Shown: positions 26,638-35,516 of the stretch, one piece after another
Layout of the letters: the number at the start of each line of letters is the position of its first letter
How positions within the stretch are numbered: position 1 is the stretch's first letter
Assembly (NCBI GenBank): GCA_024653485.1
Contig: JANLFY010000009.1
Coordinates: 85,918 to 149,917 of the forward strand
Reading direction: 5' to 3'
Origin: Bacillota bacterium
GTDB lineage: Bacteria; Bacillota; SHA-98; UBA4971
DNA: 64,000 bases
The notes under the pieces: model-generated
What the model was told of the DNA's origin: nothing
The model's database searches: none
The model's input: only the letters and a program-made list of their open reading frames with translations
Made by a program: the position numbers and the translations under genes

Positions 26638-27966
26638 TCAGAACCTCTCCCATACCTTCCTCGCAAGCTCGCGCGAGCGCGCCACGATCCTCTCCTCGTC
26701 CAATCCAGTCAGCTTTCTACCGCGCATCAGGACCCGCCCTGCCACGATCGTCGTATCCACGAGGCCGCCGCTCATGCCGAACAAGACGTGACTATAGTAG
26801 TTGCGCGAGTCGAGCGGCGTCGGAGGACGGTAGTCCACGATTATGGCGTCCCCCGCGGCCCCTGCTTCGAATGTGCCCACCTCCAGCCCGAAAACGCGCC
26901 GGGCTATCTCCCTGTTGTTCGCGAATGCCATGGCGGGCACCTCGGCCCAGGCGGCGCTGGGATTCCCCTCCGCCAGCTTGTGGAGCACGTTCGCTACCTT
27001 GACCGACTCGAACATGTCGGCGGTGTACCCATCGGTGCCGAGCCCGACCCTCACGCCCTTGCCCATCATGCGTGCGACCGGCGCCACCCCGACGGCGTTC
27101 CCCATGTTCGACTCGGGATTGTGCACCACGTTGACGCCGCGCTCCCTCAAGATGTCCATCTCTCTCTCGTTTACGTGGACGCAGTGAGCCGCGATGGTTT
27201 TCGGCCCGAGTATCCCGAACGCGTCGAGCCGCTCCACGACGCGCTTCCCCGACTTTGCCAAGGCGTCCTCCACGTCCTCCGGACCTTCGGCCACATGCAC
27301 GTGGAACCCCACGTCAAGTCCCTCGGCGGCTTCGCGGCACTTCGCAAGCGTGGCGTCAGACAGCGTCATCTGGGCATGCAGGCCGAACGAGGCCGCGAGA
27401 CGCCCATCTCGTTCACCACGGCACCTCCGGATGAACCTCGCATTCTCACGGATGCCCTGGTCAGCGATGTCCTCGCCGTCCCTGTCGGAGACCTCGTACG
27501 AAAGGCAGGCTCTTATGCCCGCCTCTTCGACGGCTCGCGCTACCTCGTCGAGGATGCCTGGAACCGCCATGGGGCTCGCGTGGTGGTCCAGGATGGTCGT
27601 AGTGCCGCAGCGAACGCAGTCCATGAGAGGAACAAGCGCGCTCACGTACACATCCTCCGGTCCTAGGGCCTTGTCCAGCCTCCACCACAAGCGTTCCAGG
27701 ATCTGCATGAAAGTGCGCGGCGGTGCGTCCTTCAGCGCCATACCCCGCGCGAACGTGCTGTACAGGTGCATGTGGCCGTTTATCATGCCGGGCATGATCA
27801 CCCTGCCTCCGGCGTCCACAAACTCGCAGCCCGGATAGTGTTCCCGTATCTCGCTCGTCACTCCCACCTCGCGGATGACGCCGTCCTCGATGGCGATCGC
27901 CCCGTCGTCGAGGACCCGTCCTCCGCTGTCAAGGGTGATCAGAAAGCCTCCTCCGATCACGATCAT
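26638..27966 (-). CDS. ssnA: SsnA aminohydrolase (selenium/purine-cluster type)
   Basis: 442-residue amidohydrolase matching SsnA in length and layout. Metal ligands: HMH in MINGHMHLYSTFARGM, His in FHVHVAEG, His in AAHCVHV, and Asp in GLGTDGYTADMFE. SsnA belongs to the guanine deaminase/chlorohydrolase superfamily and is a marker gene of clusters linked to selenium-dependent molybdenum hydroxylases and anaerobic purine breakdown. The ATG at 27966 follows GGAGGGGCTGCG. It stands between xanthine-dehydrogenase-like genes (85 bp upstream) and the PLP enzyme (12 bp downstream). A second, less typical aminohydrolase is in the next operon (19083-20609), so the organism has two for this route. Confidence 0.92.
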   Translation of the reverse strand: MIVIGGGFLITLDSGGRVLDDGAIAIEDGVIREVGVTSEIREHYPGCEFVDAGGRVIMPGMINGHMHLYSTFARGMALKDAPPRTFMQILERLWWRLDKALGPEDVYVSALVPLMDCVRCGTTTILDHHASPMAVPGILDEVARAVEEAGIRACLSYEVSDRDGEDIADQGIRENARFIRRCRGERDGRLAASFGLHAQMTLSDATLAKCREAAEGLDVGFHVHVAEGPEDVEDALAKSGKRVVERLDAFGILGPKTIAAHCVHVNEREMDILRERGVNVVHNPESNMGNAVGVAPVARMMGKGVRVGLGTDGYTADMFESVKVANVLHKLAEGNPSAAWAEVPAMAFANNREIARRVFGLEVGTFEAGAAGDAIIVDYRPPTPLDSRNYYSHVLFGMSGGLVDTTIVAGRVLMRGRKLTGLDEERIVARSRELARKVWERF

Positions 27967-28051
27967 CGCAGCCCCTCCTCGTGCCGCCTTCAGCTCTCGT
28001 GCCCTTCCCCGGTTCCCCGGAGCTTCCCGAGACCCGTCAGACGACGTCGCG

Positions 28052-28630
28052 CTACTTGTGTCTATGCTCGTCAGAAGATCCCCCGAGGTCTTCGGTGACT
28101 GCGGGCCCAGATGACTCGAGACGCGAGCGGTCGAAACGCTCTTGGCTCATCCGTCTTGCCGCGTCCTCGATTGCAGAGATTATCTGATGATACCCCGTGC
28201 ACCGGCAGAGGTTTCCCGAGATCGCGCGGGCGATCTCCTCCCTAGTGGGATGGGGATTCTCGCGGATGAGTGCCGCGGCGGACATGAGCATGCCGGGTGT
28301 GCAGAACCCGCACTGCACCGCGGTGTGTTCGATGAACGCCTCCTGCAAGGGATGGAGCCTCCCGTCCTTCGCGAGTCCCTCCACCGTCTCGACCTCTCGC
28401 CCTTCCGCCTGCATCGCCGGAACGAGGCAGGAGTTCACCGCCCTTCCGTCCAGAAGCACTGTGCACGCTCCGCATTCTCCGATGCCGCACCCTTCCTTGG
28501 CGCCCGTGAGCCTAAGACCCTCCCGCAGAACGTCGATGAGCCTGTCGCCAGCCGAGACCTCGACTTCGACCATGTTGCCGTTGACCTTGAATGACATCGT
28601 GGCTTTGGCTCCCGGCTCGAGCTGCTTCAT
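28052..28630 (-). CDS. xdhC: Xanthine dehydrogenase-type 2Fe-2S subunit (set 2)
   Basis: 192-residue small subunit that carries electrons from the molybdenum site to FAD. It has the plant-type cluster KEGCGIGECGACTVLLDG and the second, helical cluster built from CGFCTPGM and LCRCTGY. The ATG at 28630 overlaps the TGA of the FAD subunit gene by 4 bp, which decides the start against upstream codons. The C-terminal 30 residues after RMSQERFD are an unconserved, charged extension. Symbol follows E. coli xdhABC usage, not the maturation factor of the same name. Confidence 0.93.
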   Translation of the reverse strand: MKQLEPGAKATMSFKVNGNMVEVEVSAGDRLIDVLREGLRLTGAKEGCGIGECGACTVLLDGRAVNSCLVPAMQAEGREVETVEGLAKDGRLHPLQEAFIEHTAVQCGFCTPGMLMSAAALIRENPHPTREEIARAISGNLCRCTGYHQIISAIEDAARRMSQERFDRSRLESSGPAVTEDLGGSSDEHRHK

Positions 28631-29514
28631 TCCGCGTCCACCCCCAAAGCCTTCCACAGCGCCCGCCTGGTGATCGCCTCAAAGGCTGGCTCTTTGTATT
28701 CCGTGGACCAGCGCACACCGGTTCTCCTCACCATCTCCTCGGCCGCCTCCCGCGCCGCCGCGGCCACAACTCGCTCGTCGGGGAGCCTATCGAGAAGGAT
28801 CGCCTCGGCTGAGGGCAGCCGCGCCGGCATGGGAAGGCATGCCCCCGGGGCTATCGCCGCCCTCTCCACACGCCCGGCGCGGTCGCGCTCGATGACCGCT
28901 GCGCAGCTCATGCGAGCGATGGCCAACGCCTCCCGCCTCCCCAGCTTCACGAAGGCGCACCCACAGGCCGGAGGGAGCGCGTCGAAATACACCTCCGTCA
29001 GTATCTCTCCCGGCAGCGCACGATTCTCATAGGGCTCGCCGAACAGGTCGGTGATTGGGATGTCGCGCGTACCGCTGACATCGGAAAGCCTCGCCCTGGC
29101 CGAGAGGGCCACGAGGGCTGGTATCGTGTCCGCGGCAGGCGAGGCGTTCATGACGTTCCCGCCGATCGTGCCTCGCGCGCGAATCTGCGGCGATCCCACG
29201 CTGGCGCATGCTTCGGCGAGAAGGGGAGCGCCCTTCTGAATGATGGGACTCCGTGCGATCTCTACATGTGTCGTGAGCGCCCCGATCCTGATGACGCCGC
29301 AGTCGCTCGTTACGCCTGAAAGCCCGGGGATTCTCGAGATGTCGACCAGCCAGTGCGGATCATCGTCCGGTCCACGCCAGCCACGCCGCCTCAGCCGGAC
29401 GAGTACGTCGGTGCCCCCTGCGACGACCTCGGCTCGCCCCGCGTGCTCTCGCAGGAACGCGCTGGCTTCCGTCAAGGTATCCGGCACCGCGTAACCCAAT
29501 CGCGCGGTTGTCAT
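28627..29514 (-). CDS. xdhB: Xanthine dehydrogenase-type FAD subunit (set 2)
   Basis: 295-residue CoxM/XdhB-type flavoprotein subunit. FAD-binding signatures are VVAGGTDVLVRL near the N-terminus and GSPQIRARGTIGGNVMNASPAAD, followed by the CO dehydrogenase flavoprotein C-terminal domain (CAFVKLGRREALAIARMS). It accepts electrons from the Fe-S subunit and passes them to an external acceptor. Both ends overlap neighbours by 4 bp (Mo subunit upstream, Fe-S subunit downstream), so Mo, FAD and Fe-S proteins of this set are translationally coupled. Confidence 0.93.
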   Translation of the reverse strand: MTTARLGYAVPDTLTEASAFLREHAGRAEVVAGGTDVLVRLRRRGWRGPDDDPHWLVDISRIPGLSGVTSDCGVIRIGALTTHVEIARSPIIQKGAPLLAEACASVGSPQIRARGTIGGNVMNASPAADTIPALVALSARARLSDVSGTRDIPITDLFGEPYENRALPGEILTEVYFDALPPACGCAFVKLGRREALAIARMSCAAVIERDRAGRVERAAIAPGACLPMPARLPSAEAILLDRLPDERVVAAAAREAAEEMVRRTGVRWSTEYKEPAFEAITRRALWKALGVDAE

Positions 29515-31880
29515 CTTCTTTCACTTCCTCTTTCTCCCCGGCCAGACTTGAGCGACCGACCCAGGAGGACTCTCTCGAGGTCCAACGGAAGCTCGCGGAT
29601 CCTCCTCCCGCTTGCGTGGTAGACCGCGTTCGCTATGGCCGGTGCGAGGAGCTCGCATGTGGGTTCACCTATGGTCTTGGCCCCGTATGGTCCGTAAGAG
29701 TCCGGATTCTCGACCACTATCGGGACTACCTCAGGCATGTCCATGGACGTGGCGATGAGGTATTCGTCGAAATTGCTCGTCCTCGTGACGCCCCTTGCCA
29801 TCTCGACCTCCTCGAGCAAGCCGTACCCCAGTCCCATCGCCACGCCCCCGTATATCTGGCCTTCCACCGTCGCGGGGTTTATGGCCCTGCCTACATCGTG
29901 GGCAGCGGCAACCTTCAGCACTTTGACCTTGCCCGTCTCGGTGTCCACCTCCACCTCAACGGCCTGGCACCCGTATACGTAGGTGAAGTACGCCCTTCCC
30001 TGACCGCGCTCTTCGTTCCACCAGACCTTCGGGCCCTTGTACCATCCAAACGCGGCCATGAGCTCGCCCCGGTCGTACGCGGCCTTCGCAACGTGGCTGA
30101 AGCTCACGTTTCGCGCCGGATCGTCTTCCGCGAATATCCTCCCCTCGGAGGCAACTAGCGCCTCGGATGACGTGCCGAGCAGCTCTCCGGCAACCGCCAG
30201 GAGCGTATGCCGGACCTTCCGGGCCGCGTCGCGCACGGCGTTCCCACCCATGGTGGTGCTCCGCGACGCGACCGTGGGCCCCCCGTCGGGGATGAGAGAG
30301 GTGTCGGTATCAACGAACACTATCGATTCGAGGTTGCACCCGAGCTCCTCCGCTGCGATCTGGCTGAATATCGTGCGAAGCCCTTGACCGTTTTCCGCAA
30401 GGCCGGCGTACACGTATACGCTGCCGTCCTGCTGCACGGAGACGATGGCGCCCGTGGCGTCCACGCCTTCACCGCCGAGGCTTACGCCGCGGTAACTCGC
30501 AGCAAGCCCGACGCCACGTACAGTTCTCGTTCCCGCCTCGCGCGCCGCACCAGCGCGGGACGTCCTCTTCTCACGGTACCCGATGGCGTCCGCAGCCTTC
30601 CGGATTACCTCCGCGAGGCTCACCACGTGATCGTCAAGAGCCTGCCCGGTCGCTGTGACAGACCCCTGCCGAAACCCGTTCTTGAGCCGAAGGTCCAGAG
30701 GATCCATGCCCAGCTCCGCAGCGAGCTCGTCCATGAGCGACTCGTGGGCGAAAGTGATCTGCGGGCTTCCGAATCCCCTCATGGCTCCGGTGTATGTGTT
30801 GTTCGTGTACACGCCGTACACGTCGGTCTTCACGTTCGGAACCTCGTAAGGCCCCGTCGCCTGGACGACCGAACGCCACGTCACGAACGGCGTCATGGAG
30901 GCGTATGCCCCCGCGTCTGCCGTGATGCTGATCTCCATCGCCCGCAGCTCGCCATCTCTTGTGGCTCCCGCCTTGTACCTGAGCACGTAAGGGTGCCTCT
31001 TGTACCCTTCCATGATCGATTCTTCGCGGCTGTTCACCATCTTCACAGGCCGCCTCGTCTTGAGCGCCGCCAGCGCAACCCTCGCGCACATGCAGGACAT
31101 GGTGTCGTCCTTTCCCCCGAACGATCCTCCCATCGCGCACTGCACGATGCGCACCTTGTTGAGACTGACGCCCAGGACCTCCGCTACCACGCGCCTCGCG
31201 GTGAACGGATTCTGCACAGACCCGTACACCGTGACCGACCCCTCGTTCGGGTTGGGCACCGCCACCGCCGCTTCGGGTTCGATGTATGCGTGCTCGATGA
31301 ACTGGGTGCGGTATTCGTGCTCGATCACGATGTCGGACGCGGCAAAGCCCGCGTCCACGTCGCCCTTGCGGACCTTGTGATGGTTGACGATGTTGCCGGG
31401 CGTATCATCGTGCAGGACGGGCGCACTCTCCGCCATGGCTTCCTCAGGGGAAAACACAGCAGGGAGTTCCTCGTAGTCCACCCGCACGAGCCCGAGCGCC
31501 ATCTCGGCCGCGTCGACGGTATCGGCCACGACAACCGCCACGCCATCGCCCAGGTAGCGCGTCTTGTCGAAGGCGAGCACAGGCATGTCGCGCCGCACGG
31601 GCCCGAACGTCTTGGCTCCCGGAATGTCCTCGTGAGTGAGGACAGTGACTACTCCCGGGACCTTCAAAGCTTCCCTTGCGTCTATCCGCACCAGCCTCGC
31701 ATGCGGGAACTTCGCTCTCAATACCTTCGCATGGAGCATCCCATCGAAGTACAGGTCGGCCCCAAACTTGGCCCTCCCGGTGACCTTCTCAACGGCGTCC
31801 ACGCGCCTCGCACGGCGGTGCACAACGCAAAATCCGTTCTCGCGGCCGCCGTCGGCGGTTTCATCTCGAGCCATCGTCAC
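29511..31880 (-). CDS. xdhA: Molybdenum hydroxylase large subunit (xanthine dehydrogenase family, set 2)
   Basis: 789-residue molybdopterin subunit. Visible: the small a/b hammerhead domain (DAVEKVTGRAKFGADLYFDG), GGSFGGKDD, the AMRGFGSPQ loop near the molybdenum, and the region carrying the catalytic Glu, KTIGEPTCELLAPAI. No in-frame stop or selenocysteine codon occurs, so any selenium would be a labile cofactor as in known selenium-dependent hydroxylases. The GTG at 31880, ten bases after AAGGAGG, is preferred over an open GTG at 31922 that abuts the preceding stop. Substrate (xanthine, hypoxanthine, nicotinate or another ring) is not fixed; cluster context favours purines. Confidence 0.92.
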   Translation of the reverse strand: MTMARDETADGGRENGFCVVHRRARRVDAVEKVTGRAKFGADLYFDGMLHAKVLRAKFPHARLVRIDAREALKVPGVVTVLTHEDIPGAKTFGPVRRDMPVLAFDKTRYLGDGVAVVVADTVDAAEMALGLVRVDYEELPAVFSPEEAMAESAPVLHDDTPGNIVNHHKVRKGDVDAGFAASDIVIEHEYRTQFIEHAYIEPEAAVAVPNPNEGSVTVYGSVQNPFTARRVVAEVLGVSLNKVRIVQCAMGGSFGGKDDTMSCMCARVALAALKTRRPVKMVNSREESIMEGYKRHPYVLRYKAGATRDGELRAMEISITADAGAYASMTPFVTWRSVVQATGPYEVPNVKTDVYGVYTNNTYTGAMRGFGSPQITFAHESLMDELAAELGMDPLDLRLKNGFRQGSVTATGQALDDHVVSLAEVIRKAADAIGYREKRTSRAGAAREAGTRTVRGVGLAASYRGVSLGGEGVDATGAIVSVQQDGSVYVYAGLAENGQGLRTIFSQIAAEELGCNLESIVFVDTDTSLIPDGGPTVASRSTTMGGNAVRDAARKVRHTLLAVAGELLGTSSEALVASEGRIFAEDDPARNVSFSHVAKAAYDRGELMAAFGWYKGPKVWWNEERGQGRAYFTYVYGCQAVEVEVDTETGKVKVLKVAAAHDVGRAINPATVEGQIYGGVAMGLGYGLLEEVEMARGVTRTSNFDEYLIATSMDMPEVVPIVVENPDSYGPYGAKTIGEPTCELLAPAIANAVYHASGRRIRELPLDLERVLLGRSLKSGRGERGSERR

Positions 31881-31922
31881 GCCTAGCAGGCCTCCTTTCC
31901 GACGCCGTGCTTGATCATCCAC

Positions 31923-34262
31923 TCAACCGACCACGACGGTCGCCGCTCTTTCCCCGGCTTCCAGGGCGTGCTTCTTGAGAGCCGTGTACACCCTCTCCGG
32001 GGTTGCCGGTATGTGTGTCACCCATATGCCGGTCGCATCGTGGATGGCGTTGGTTATGGCGGGGGTGATGGGCACGCACACCGCCTCGCCTATCCCCTTC
32101 GCTCCGAAAGGACCCGACGGCTCTGGCTCCTCAACTATCACTGTCTCTATGTCAGGCGCGTCCATGGACGTGGGTATTATGTACGTGGAGAAGTTCGGTG
32201 TCTTGGTGATCCCCCGTTCGATGATGGTGTCCTCCATGAGGGCGTATCCCATTCCCATGACCACGCCGCCCTCCGACTGCGCCTCAATGCCAGCTGGGTT
32301 TATTGCCTTACCCGGGTTGGGAATGGACACGGCCCGAAGGACCTCGACTTCCCCGGTGAGCGTATTCACCTCAACGAGGGCGAGCTGGGTGATGTATGAG
32401 TAGATCAAATGTGGAAGGCCGAAATACCCTTCCAGGCCCCGATCTGCCACCGGCCAGATGAAGTGCCCATCAGCCCTCACCTTCTTGCCCTGGCCTTCGG
32501 CCATGCGGGCGATCTCGCTGAACGACAGTCGCCCGCGCCCGCCGGAGGACACGGCGTCCCGGTCCGAACACGAGCTCGCTTCCACGCCTCCCGGCCCGAA
32601 AGCGATGGCGTCCTTGGGTACTCGCAGCGCCTCCGAAGCAATGTCCGCCAGCTGGTCACGTATCTTGGCGGCCGCGCATCGGATCGCGTTGCCGCCGGTG
32701 TACACCGATCGCGACGCCGTCGACGTGCCACAGTCCAGAGTGTGCCTTGAGTCCCCCGAAACGACTACGATATCCTCCAGAGAGCAGCCCAGGCTGTCCG
32801 CGGCCATCTGGGCGAAGGCCGTGGTATTGCCCTGACCTATCTCGGGACAGCTCACTCCCACGGCGAACCGCCCATCGGACAGCAGATCGATGGTGGCGGC
32901 CCCGTAGTCCGGCAACCCGACTCCGAGCCCGCACCCATGAAGCTCCGTGGCCAACCCGACGCCCCGTCTCTTGTAGGGCGCGGAAGGTCGCGCCTTCAGC
33001 TCCTCGCGACGTTTCCATAGCTCACACTGTGACGCGGCCCCGAGGGTGGCCAGAGCCCCCACAGACGCCGTCATGGTGTGGCCAAGCGCCGCCACGTCTC
33101 CGCGGCGGACTGCGTTCTTGCGCCGGAACTCGATCTTGTCCATGCCGAGCCGCTCGGCTATCATATCGACCTGGGTCTCCAAGGCGAAGGTGACTTGGTT
33201 CGCGCCGAAACCCCGGAACGCGCCGGCCAAGCCGTTATTGGTGTAAACGCAGAACCCCTCGAGCCTCACGTTGGGAACGCGGTAAGGCCCGCACGAATGC
33301 TCGATGGCAAGATTGACCACCGGACCTCCCAGGGACGCGTACGCCCCCGTGTCTGCGACCACCCGGACCTCGTTGGCAAGGAGCGTCCCGTCAGCCGCCG
33401 CCGCGGTCTTCATGCGGATCTTCATGGGATGGCGCTTCATGCCGGCGACCACCGATTCCTCGCGGGAAAGCACGATCTTCACGGGACGGCCGGTGCGAAG
33501 GGCAAGGAGAGCGAGGTAGATCTGAACGGTTATCTCATCCTTTCCCCCGAACGCGCCGCCCGCCGGGGTCGATACGACGTGGATCTTCTTGGGGTTCATC
33601 CCGAGGGCGCGGGCTATCTGGAGCTGGTCCCTGAACGGATGTTGGCTTCCGCACCAAACCGTGATGTCACCATGCTCATCCATCGCGGCGACCCCGCTCT
33701 CGGTCTCCATGAAAGCGTGCATCTGCCGGGGAGTGTAGTACGTGTTCTCCACCACCACCTCCGCCTCACGGAATGCGGTGTCCACGTCCCCTCTTTCCAC
33801 CTTGATGCGATGGTGGACGTTCCCTCCGTCATGCACTTTGGGCGACGATTCGAGCATCGCGTCCTCCGGGTCCTCAACCACCGGTAAGGGCTCGTACTCA
33901 ACGCTGATGGCGCCTAGGGCCTCTCTCGCCTTCTCTTTGGAGACAGCGGCGACGAGAGCTATCGCGTCCCCCATGTAACGGACCTTGTCGGAACAAAGCA
34001 CGGGCTGGTCCGGAATGACGATTCCGAAGCCGTTCAGACCGGGCACGTCCCTGTGGGTCATCACGGTGACCACGCCTTCCATGGCTTCGGCCTTTGACGT
34101 GTCTATCCCTCTTATCAGAGCATGAGGATGCTCACTCCGAAGCACAGCTCCCCAAAGCATGTCGGGAAACGACAGGTCGGACATGAACTTGAGCTTGCCA
34201 GTGACCTTGTCGAACGCGTCAATGCGGCTGACCCGGGCACCCACCCACTTCGGCTCGTTCAC
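31923..34262 (-). CDS. xdhA: Molybdenum hydroxylase large subunit (xanthine dehydrogenase family, set 1)
   Basis: 779-residue second molybdenum subunit, clearly paralogous to the one directly downstream but distinct in its active-site loops: GGAFGGKDE, AFRGFGANQ, and AKGIGEAVCVPITPAI with the catalytic Glu. Opening motif is DAFDKVTGKLKFMSDLSF. The GTG at 34262 has GAGGAGG seven bases ahead; the frame is open to 34400 but that part overlaps the moaD-like gene. It follows FAD subunit and MoaD genes, so set 1 is FAD (34560) - MoaD - Mo (31923), with its Fe-S partner perhaps the product of 41515-42084. Two different Mo subunits in one operon imply two different ring oxidations. Confidence 0.92.
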   Translation of the reverse strand: MNEPKWVGARVSRIDAFDKVTGKLKFMSDLSFPDMLWGAVLRSEHPHALIRGIDTSKAEAMEGVVTVMTHRDVPGLNGFGIVIPDQPVLCSDKVRYMGDAIALVAAVSKEKAREALGAISVEYEPLPVVEDPEDAMLESSPKVHDGGNVHHRIKVERGDVDTAFREAEVVVENTYYTPRQMHAFMETESGVAAMDEHGDITVWCGSQHPFRDQLQIARALGMNPKKIHVVSTPAGGAFGGKDEITVQIYLALLALRTGRPVKIVLSREESVVAGMKRHPMKIRMKTAAAADGTLLANEVRVVADTGAYASLGGPVVNLAIEHSCGPYRVPNVRLEGFCVYTNNGLAGAFRGFGANQVTFALETQVDMIAERLGMDKIEFRRKNAVRRGDVAALGHTMTASVGALATLGAASQCELWKRREELKARPSAPYKRRGVGLATELHGCGLGVGLPDYGAATIDLLSDGRFAVGVSCPEIGQGNTTAFAQMAADSLGCSLEDIVVVSGDSRHTLDCGTSTASRSVYTGGNAIRCAAAKIRDQLADIASEALRVPKDAIAFGPGGVEASSCSDRDAVSSGGRGRLSFSEIARMAEGQGKKVRADGHFIWPVADRGLEGYFGLPHLIYSYITQLALVEVNTLTGEVEVLRAVSIPNPGKAINPAGIEAQSEGGVVMGMGYALMEDTIIERGITKTPNFSTYIIPTSMDAPDIETVIVEEPEPSGPFGAKGIGEAVCVPITPAITNAIHDATGIWVTHIPATPERVYTALKKHALEAGERAATVVVG

Positions 34263-34335
34263 ACGCGTCCCTCCTCGCAGAGCTCGGCATTCCCGTCCGT
34301 CGGCGCCCCGCTTTTTCACGACAACGCCCGTGTGG

Positions 34336-34563
34336 TCACCCGCCCCCCACCGGCGTGAGGATGTGCACAGCCGCGCCGTCGCTGAGCGGGGTTGCTTCAT
34401 CTGCCCGCATCCCGTTCACGAGCACGATGATGTACACCCTATCTTCTATCCTCAGGCGATCCAGTAGGTCGCCAAGCGTGGCACCCTCCTTGAGCTCCAG
34501 CTCGAACTTGTCTCTCTCCGCGTACCTGCGCATGGTGCCGAACAGAACGACGTTCACTTTCAT
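34336..34563 (-). CDS. moaD: MoaD/ThiS-like sulfur carrier protein
   Basis: 75-residue beta-grasp protein starting MKVNVVLFGTMRRYAE and ending in VGGG, the C-terminal Gly-Gly that is thiocarboxylated to donate sulfur for molybdopterin (or tungstopterin). The ATG at 34563 overlaps the FAD-subunit stop by 4 bp. A sulfur carrier inside a molybdenum hydroxylase operon suggests a dedicated pterin supply. A MoeB/ThiF-like activating enzyme that could charge it is encoded at 18066-18818. Confidence 0.88.
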   Translation of the reverse strand: MKVNVVLFGTMRRYAERDKFELELKEGATLGDLLDRLRIEDRVYIIVLVNGMRADEATPLSDGAAVHILTPVGGG

Positions 34564-35516
34564 GCCTGCCGAACCTCCCCGGCGCCGTCTCGATCGACCA
34601 GCAGTCCCAGCAAACCCTCGTATAGCAGGTTGCAAGCCATCTCGCGCCGGTACGCCTGCGAGCCCCTGACATCGGTGATCGGCACGACGTCGCGGAATGC
34701 GAGACCCGAGACGTATCTCGCCTCCTCAGCGTTCAGCCTTCTCCCGCGCAGGGCGTTCTCCGCCGTACGAGCCCTCACGACGGTCGGAGCCACGGATCCG
34801 AAGGCGACACGCACCTCATCGAACACTCCGGGGCCAAGGCGCCGGGCGACGAAAGCCGCGTTCACGACGGATATGGCCATCGCCTTCCTCTGTCCCAGCT
34901 TGCGGAAGAACGAGACGTGTCGCGGCCCGAGAGCCCGAAACTTAACCCCGAGGACCAACTCGTCAGGACGGAGATAAGACCTCTTCGGTCCCACGAAGAA
35001 CGACTCGACGTCCACCGTGCGAGTTCCTCGGGGACCCCTCACTTCCACGGATGCCTCCAAACAGAACAGCGGTGGTATCACATCCCCCGCCGGGGAGGCG
35101 GTGCAGATGTTCCCTCCGATCGTCCCCCTCGCCCTTATCTGGGGAGAGCCGACGCACGCGCACGCCTCGGCGAGAAGCGGAGCGGCCGTCCTCACCACGC
35201 GGGACGCCGCGATGGCTTCATGGGTCGTGAGTGCGCCTATCCACACCACGTCGCCTTCGGCGACGCTTCCAGGCTCGTCCTCGCCCGCTGCCAGCACCCC
35301 TGTCTCCCCTTCGACTCGCACCCCCTCGAGCTCCCCCAGCCGACTGATGTCGACGATGACCGCGGGGACGCGCTTTCCCTCCTTGAGCTCGACCACGAGG
35401 TCGGTTCCGCCCGCCATTACGCGCGCCTCCGGCCCCCAACTCGCGAGGGCTTCCACGGCTTCGTCCAGACTCTTGGGGACCACGACCCCTACCGGCATTG
35501 CGCCAAATGGCTTCAC
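34560..35516 (-). CDS. xdhB: Xanthine dehydrogenase-type FAD subunit (set 1)
   Basis: 318-residue FAD subunit with VMAGGTDLVVELKEG and GSPQIRARGTIGGNICTASPAGD and the C-terminal flavoprotein domain (HVSFFRKLGQRKAMAISVVN). The GTG at 35516 overlaps the preA stop (GTGA), and the gene end overlaps moaD by 4 bp. Next to PreA and MoaD, it could pass electrons between the hydroxylase and the PreT/PreA flavoproteins. It is about 20 residues longer than the set 2 subunit, the difference being an acidic loop around GEDEPGSVAEGD. Confidence 0.92.
   Translation of the reverse strand: MKPFGAMPVGVVVPKSLDEAVEALASWGPEARVMAGGTDLVVELKEGKRVPAVIVDISRLGELEGVRVEGETGVLAAGEDEPGSVAEGDVVWIGALTTHEAIAASRVVRTAAPLLAEACACVGSPQIRARGTIGGNICTASPAGDVIPPLFCLEASVEVRGPRGTRTVDVESFFVGPKRSYLRPDELVLGVKFRALGPRHVSFFRKLGQRKAMAISVVNAAFVARRLGPGVFDEVRVAFGSVAPTVVRARTAENALRGRRLNAEEARYVSGLAFRDVVPITDVRGSQAYRREMACNLLYEGLLGLLVDRDGAGEVRQA

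Noticed and set aside
25771..27666. Long plus-strand ORF of 631 codons
   Set aside because: Antisense to the PLP enzyme and ssnA; His/Arg/Val-rich composition typical of GC-rich shadow frames and no family motif.
30207..31886. Long plus-strand ORF of 559 codons
   Set aside because: Antisense to the well-supported molybdenum subunit gene; no domain features.
28052..34262. Selenocysteine-containing hydroxylases
   Set aside because: No in-frame TGA interrupts any of the large, FAD or Fe-S subunits; selenium, if used, would be a labile cofactor.
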